Origin: an uncultured Muribaculaceae bacterium
Lineage (GTDB): Bacteria; Bacteroidota; Bacteroidia; Bacteroidales; Muribaculaceae
DNA: 64,000 nucleotides
Direction: 5' to 3'
Assembly (NCBI GenBank): GCA_910588245.1
Contig: CAJUQP010000003.1
Span: 90,912 to 154,911, forward strand
A model generated the notes under the pieces. The model was not told where the DNA came from. It searched no databases and was given only the letters and a program-made list of their open reading frames with translations. Of the stretch, positions 62,885 through 64,000 are shown in pieces (the stretch's first letter is position 1; each line of letters begins with the position of its first letter). The position numbers and the translations under genes are program-made.

Positions 62885-63179
62885 AGATCAGAACTTTTTC
62901 TCGGTTGGCTGATTGCTGGGCTTCAGGGATAAGATAGCCGTTCTCCACAAGATCTATATCCCTTCCGAAAAGATTCTCAAGATTGGATATTATGCCGCCG
63001 AGAGTAAGCATCGAAAGTCGGTGTGTACGGTCATAATCCACCAGGAAATCCACATCGCTCTTACTATTCTCCTCCCCCTTGGCGCATGAGCCGAAGATCC
63101 AGGCCTTCCGTACGACAGGCTGGGTCGACAGATATGCAATGACGCGAGGGATTACCTTTTGGATGTTCTGGCTGAGCAT
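62865..63179 (-). CDS. MNT-type nucleotidyltransferase antitoxin, module 2
   Basis: The 104-residue protein has GSX10DXD (Gly30, Ser31, Asp42, Asp44 in WIFGSCAKG and SDVDFLVDYD) and the C-terminal NREKVLIYERE shared with module 1. It should AMPylate the coupled HepT. A consensus promoter sits 18 bases before its start. Confidence 0.92.
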   Translation of the reverse strand: MLSQNIQKVIPRVIAYLSTQPVVRKAWIFGSCAKGEENSKSDVDFLVDYDRTHRLSMLTLGGIISNLENLFGRDIDLVENGYLIPEAQQSANREKVLIYEREDT

Positions 63180-63196
63180 ATTCGTTTATTTTTTTA

Positions 63197-63227
63197 CAAA
63201 AGTAATGCTTTTTATTCTATAAACAAA
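63197..63227 (-). promoter_or_regulatory. Promoter of the second MNT-HEPN module
   Basis: On the minus strand TTTG (63227-63224), 19 bases, TACTTTTG (63204-63197), a full match to the Bacteroidota consensus. Confidence 0.82.
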
Positions 63228-63296
63228 TAAATTCACCAGTTTTATTGTAAGCATTAATGACTGAAGAAAGCCTTGAAGTTGTCAGTTTTCAATTCG

Positions 63297-63352
63297 TTGG
63301 GGGTTATTGGTTGTGGGTTGTTGGGAGTGGAATTAGGGTTTAGAGTTTAGGA
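63297..63352. repeat. G/T-rich, telomere-like tract
   Basis: GGGGGTTATTGGTTGTGGGTTG... and then TTAGGGTTTAGAGTTTAGG on the plus strand; several runs of three or more G. It replaces the rest of the third HepT gene. Confidence 0.6.
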
Positions 63353-63497
63353 TCTCAAGATTCTTGACAAGTCCGAAAAATTGAATCGATTTCACGTCTA
63401 GAATCGGGATCTCTCCATCGGGATAATAGGATTCTATTCTGTCGCAAGCCTCCAGAATGTGTACAAGGCAAAGACTATCTCGAAGCACCTCTCTCAT
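63333..63497 (-). pseudogene. Truncated HEPN (HepT) toxin, module 3
   Basis: The open frame from ATG 63497 to TAA 63333-63335 encodes 54 residues starting MREVLRDSLCLVHILEACDRI and reaching FFGLVKNLEIL, as in the other two HepT proteins. It then runs into NSKP and a stop inside a G/T-rich tract. The RX4HXY RNase motif, which should follow about 25 residues later, is absent, so no toxin is made. Confidence 0.85.
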
Positions 63498-63773
63498 AAA
63501 TCAGTATGCGGTCACGGTTTACAAATTTGCTCACATGGGAATCGAGCATACCTTCTTCCACGAGATCAATTTTTTCCTGCAAAGGCCCTGCAGCTCCTCA
63601 ATCATACGGAAGTAACCTAATCCGAGTGGTATTCCTGCCGCAAATTTCACGAGTATGTCGATGTCGCTGTCATCCTTCTCTTCACCCCGGGAGTAAGACC
63701 CGAAAATCCAGGCCTTCTCAACCGGCTGAGCTGAGAAGAATTCGCGGAGTTTATTCAGAAGGGTCTGTGTCAT
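63475..63773 (-). pseudogene. Frameshifted MNT nucleotidyltransferase, module 3
   Basis: The first 61 or so residues are normal MNT, with GSX10DXD (Gly25, Ser26, Asp37, Asp39). After LQGL, at 63580-63583, the frame is lost. Restoring one base gives LQEKIDLVEEGMLDSHVSKF, then NRDRILIYERG, the usual MNT C-terminus, ending at TAG 63475-63477 with the same overlap of about 20 bases with HepT as in modules 1 and 2. A single T deletion in a short T-run explains it. Confidence 0.85.
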
Positions 63774-63798
63774 TGAGGAATTTTATTAATATGTCTGA

Positions 63799-63829
63799 CA
63801 AATGTAGCACTAATTTATTTAATAACAAA
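63799..63829 (-). promoter_or_regulatory. Promoter of the third MNT-HEPN module
   Basis: On the minus strand TTTG (63829-63826), 19 bases, TACATTTG (63806-63799). The promoter is still intact although both genes are broken. Confidence 0.75.
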
Positions 63830-63927
63830 ATTTACGGTTTCTTTTTTCAAGATTGTCAGATTACGGGCAGAATTCATCGCAGAAAGTCTGAACATTCTGG
63901 CTGAGAATCTTCCTTTCGTCGAAGTCG

Positions 63928-63947
63928 AGACGCGGAGGGCTCGCAGG
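63928..63947. repeat. Partial third copy of repeat B
   Basis: ACGCGGAGGGCTCGCAGG matches the central part of repeat B. The rest of 63774-64000 shows no supported gene. Confidence 0.6.
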
Positions 63948-64000
63948 TAAGCTATTATCTAACCGTGGGGCTGATTGTCAGCCGATTGGGCATCGGCTGA

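Overview
The window looks like chromosome of a gut-type member of the order Bacteroidales, probably close to the Muribaculaceae. Three things support this. Many genes are preceded by the Bacteroidota promoter signature TTG/TTTG, about 20 bases, then TAnnTTTG, and few have a Shine-Dalgarno site. Several protein families are almost confined to Bacteroidota (DUF5686, DUF4270, Mfa1-like fimbrillin, an HU-like plus SPOR fusion, a Toxin-JAB1-type RHS tip). The housekeeping genes are Bacteroidota-like. The species assignment is inference.

Region 1 (1-1033) is the decayed edge of an RHS/polymorphic-toxin locus: the end of one gene, a small lipoprotein that may be an immunity protein, and an RHS tip broken by frameshifts and an early stop. 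Region 2 (1138-7860) holds a DUF2461 protein, an ECF sigma factor with a four-helix membrane partner, a large DUF5686 outer-membrane protein, a CYTH protein, a MerR-like regulator and an M23 peptidase. Region 3 (8048-34378) is core metabolism and information processing: alaS, holA, lptB, udk, an MlaE/MlaF lipid transporter pair, a DsbD-like reductase, TPR and SPOR proteins, rplY, pth with an S4 protein, a META lipoprotein, a type II NADH dehydrogenase, an AddB-like nuclease, holB, a nucleotidyltransferase with galE, and ffh. Region 4 (34448-46171) has panC-panD, a GT5-only starch-synthase-like protein, a DUF4270 lipoprotein, CapA, two ABC-F ATPases, a Dabb protein, a lipoprotein, an alpha/beta hydrolase and a RidA protein.

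Region 5 (46282-47296) is the remnant of an element at the 3' end of a tRNA-Thr(CGT) gene: a tyrosine-recombinase scrap, the C-terminus of an AlbA/Schlafen-type ATP-binding protein, and six copies of a 9-base repeat spaced at near-integral multiples of the DNA helical turn. Region 6 (47517-60977) holds an AT-rich orphan fimbrillin with a nested inverted repeat over its promoter, an AlkD-like protein, a DnaQ-type exonuclease, M48 and M49 peptidases, an RlmI-like methyltransferase, rseP, dxr, a degenerate M23 protein and an OmpA-family porin.

Region 7 (61064-64000) is the most unusual part. It contains three MNT-HEPN (MntA-HepT) toxin-antitoxin modules within 2.5 kb, two intact and one doubly broken, among dispersed repeats. 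A composite repeat (A then B) is contiguous at 62085-62299. Its first copy is split exactly at the A/B junction by the first toxin-antitoxin module. The third HepT gene stops at a telomere-like G/T-rich tract.
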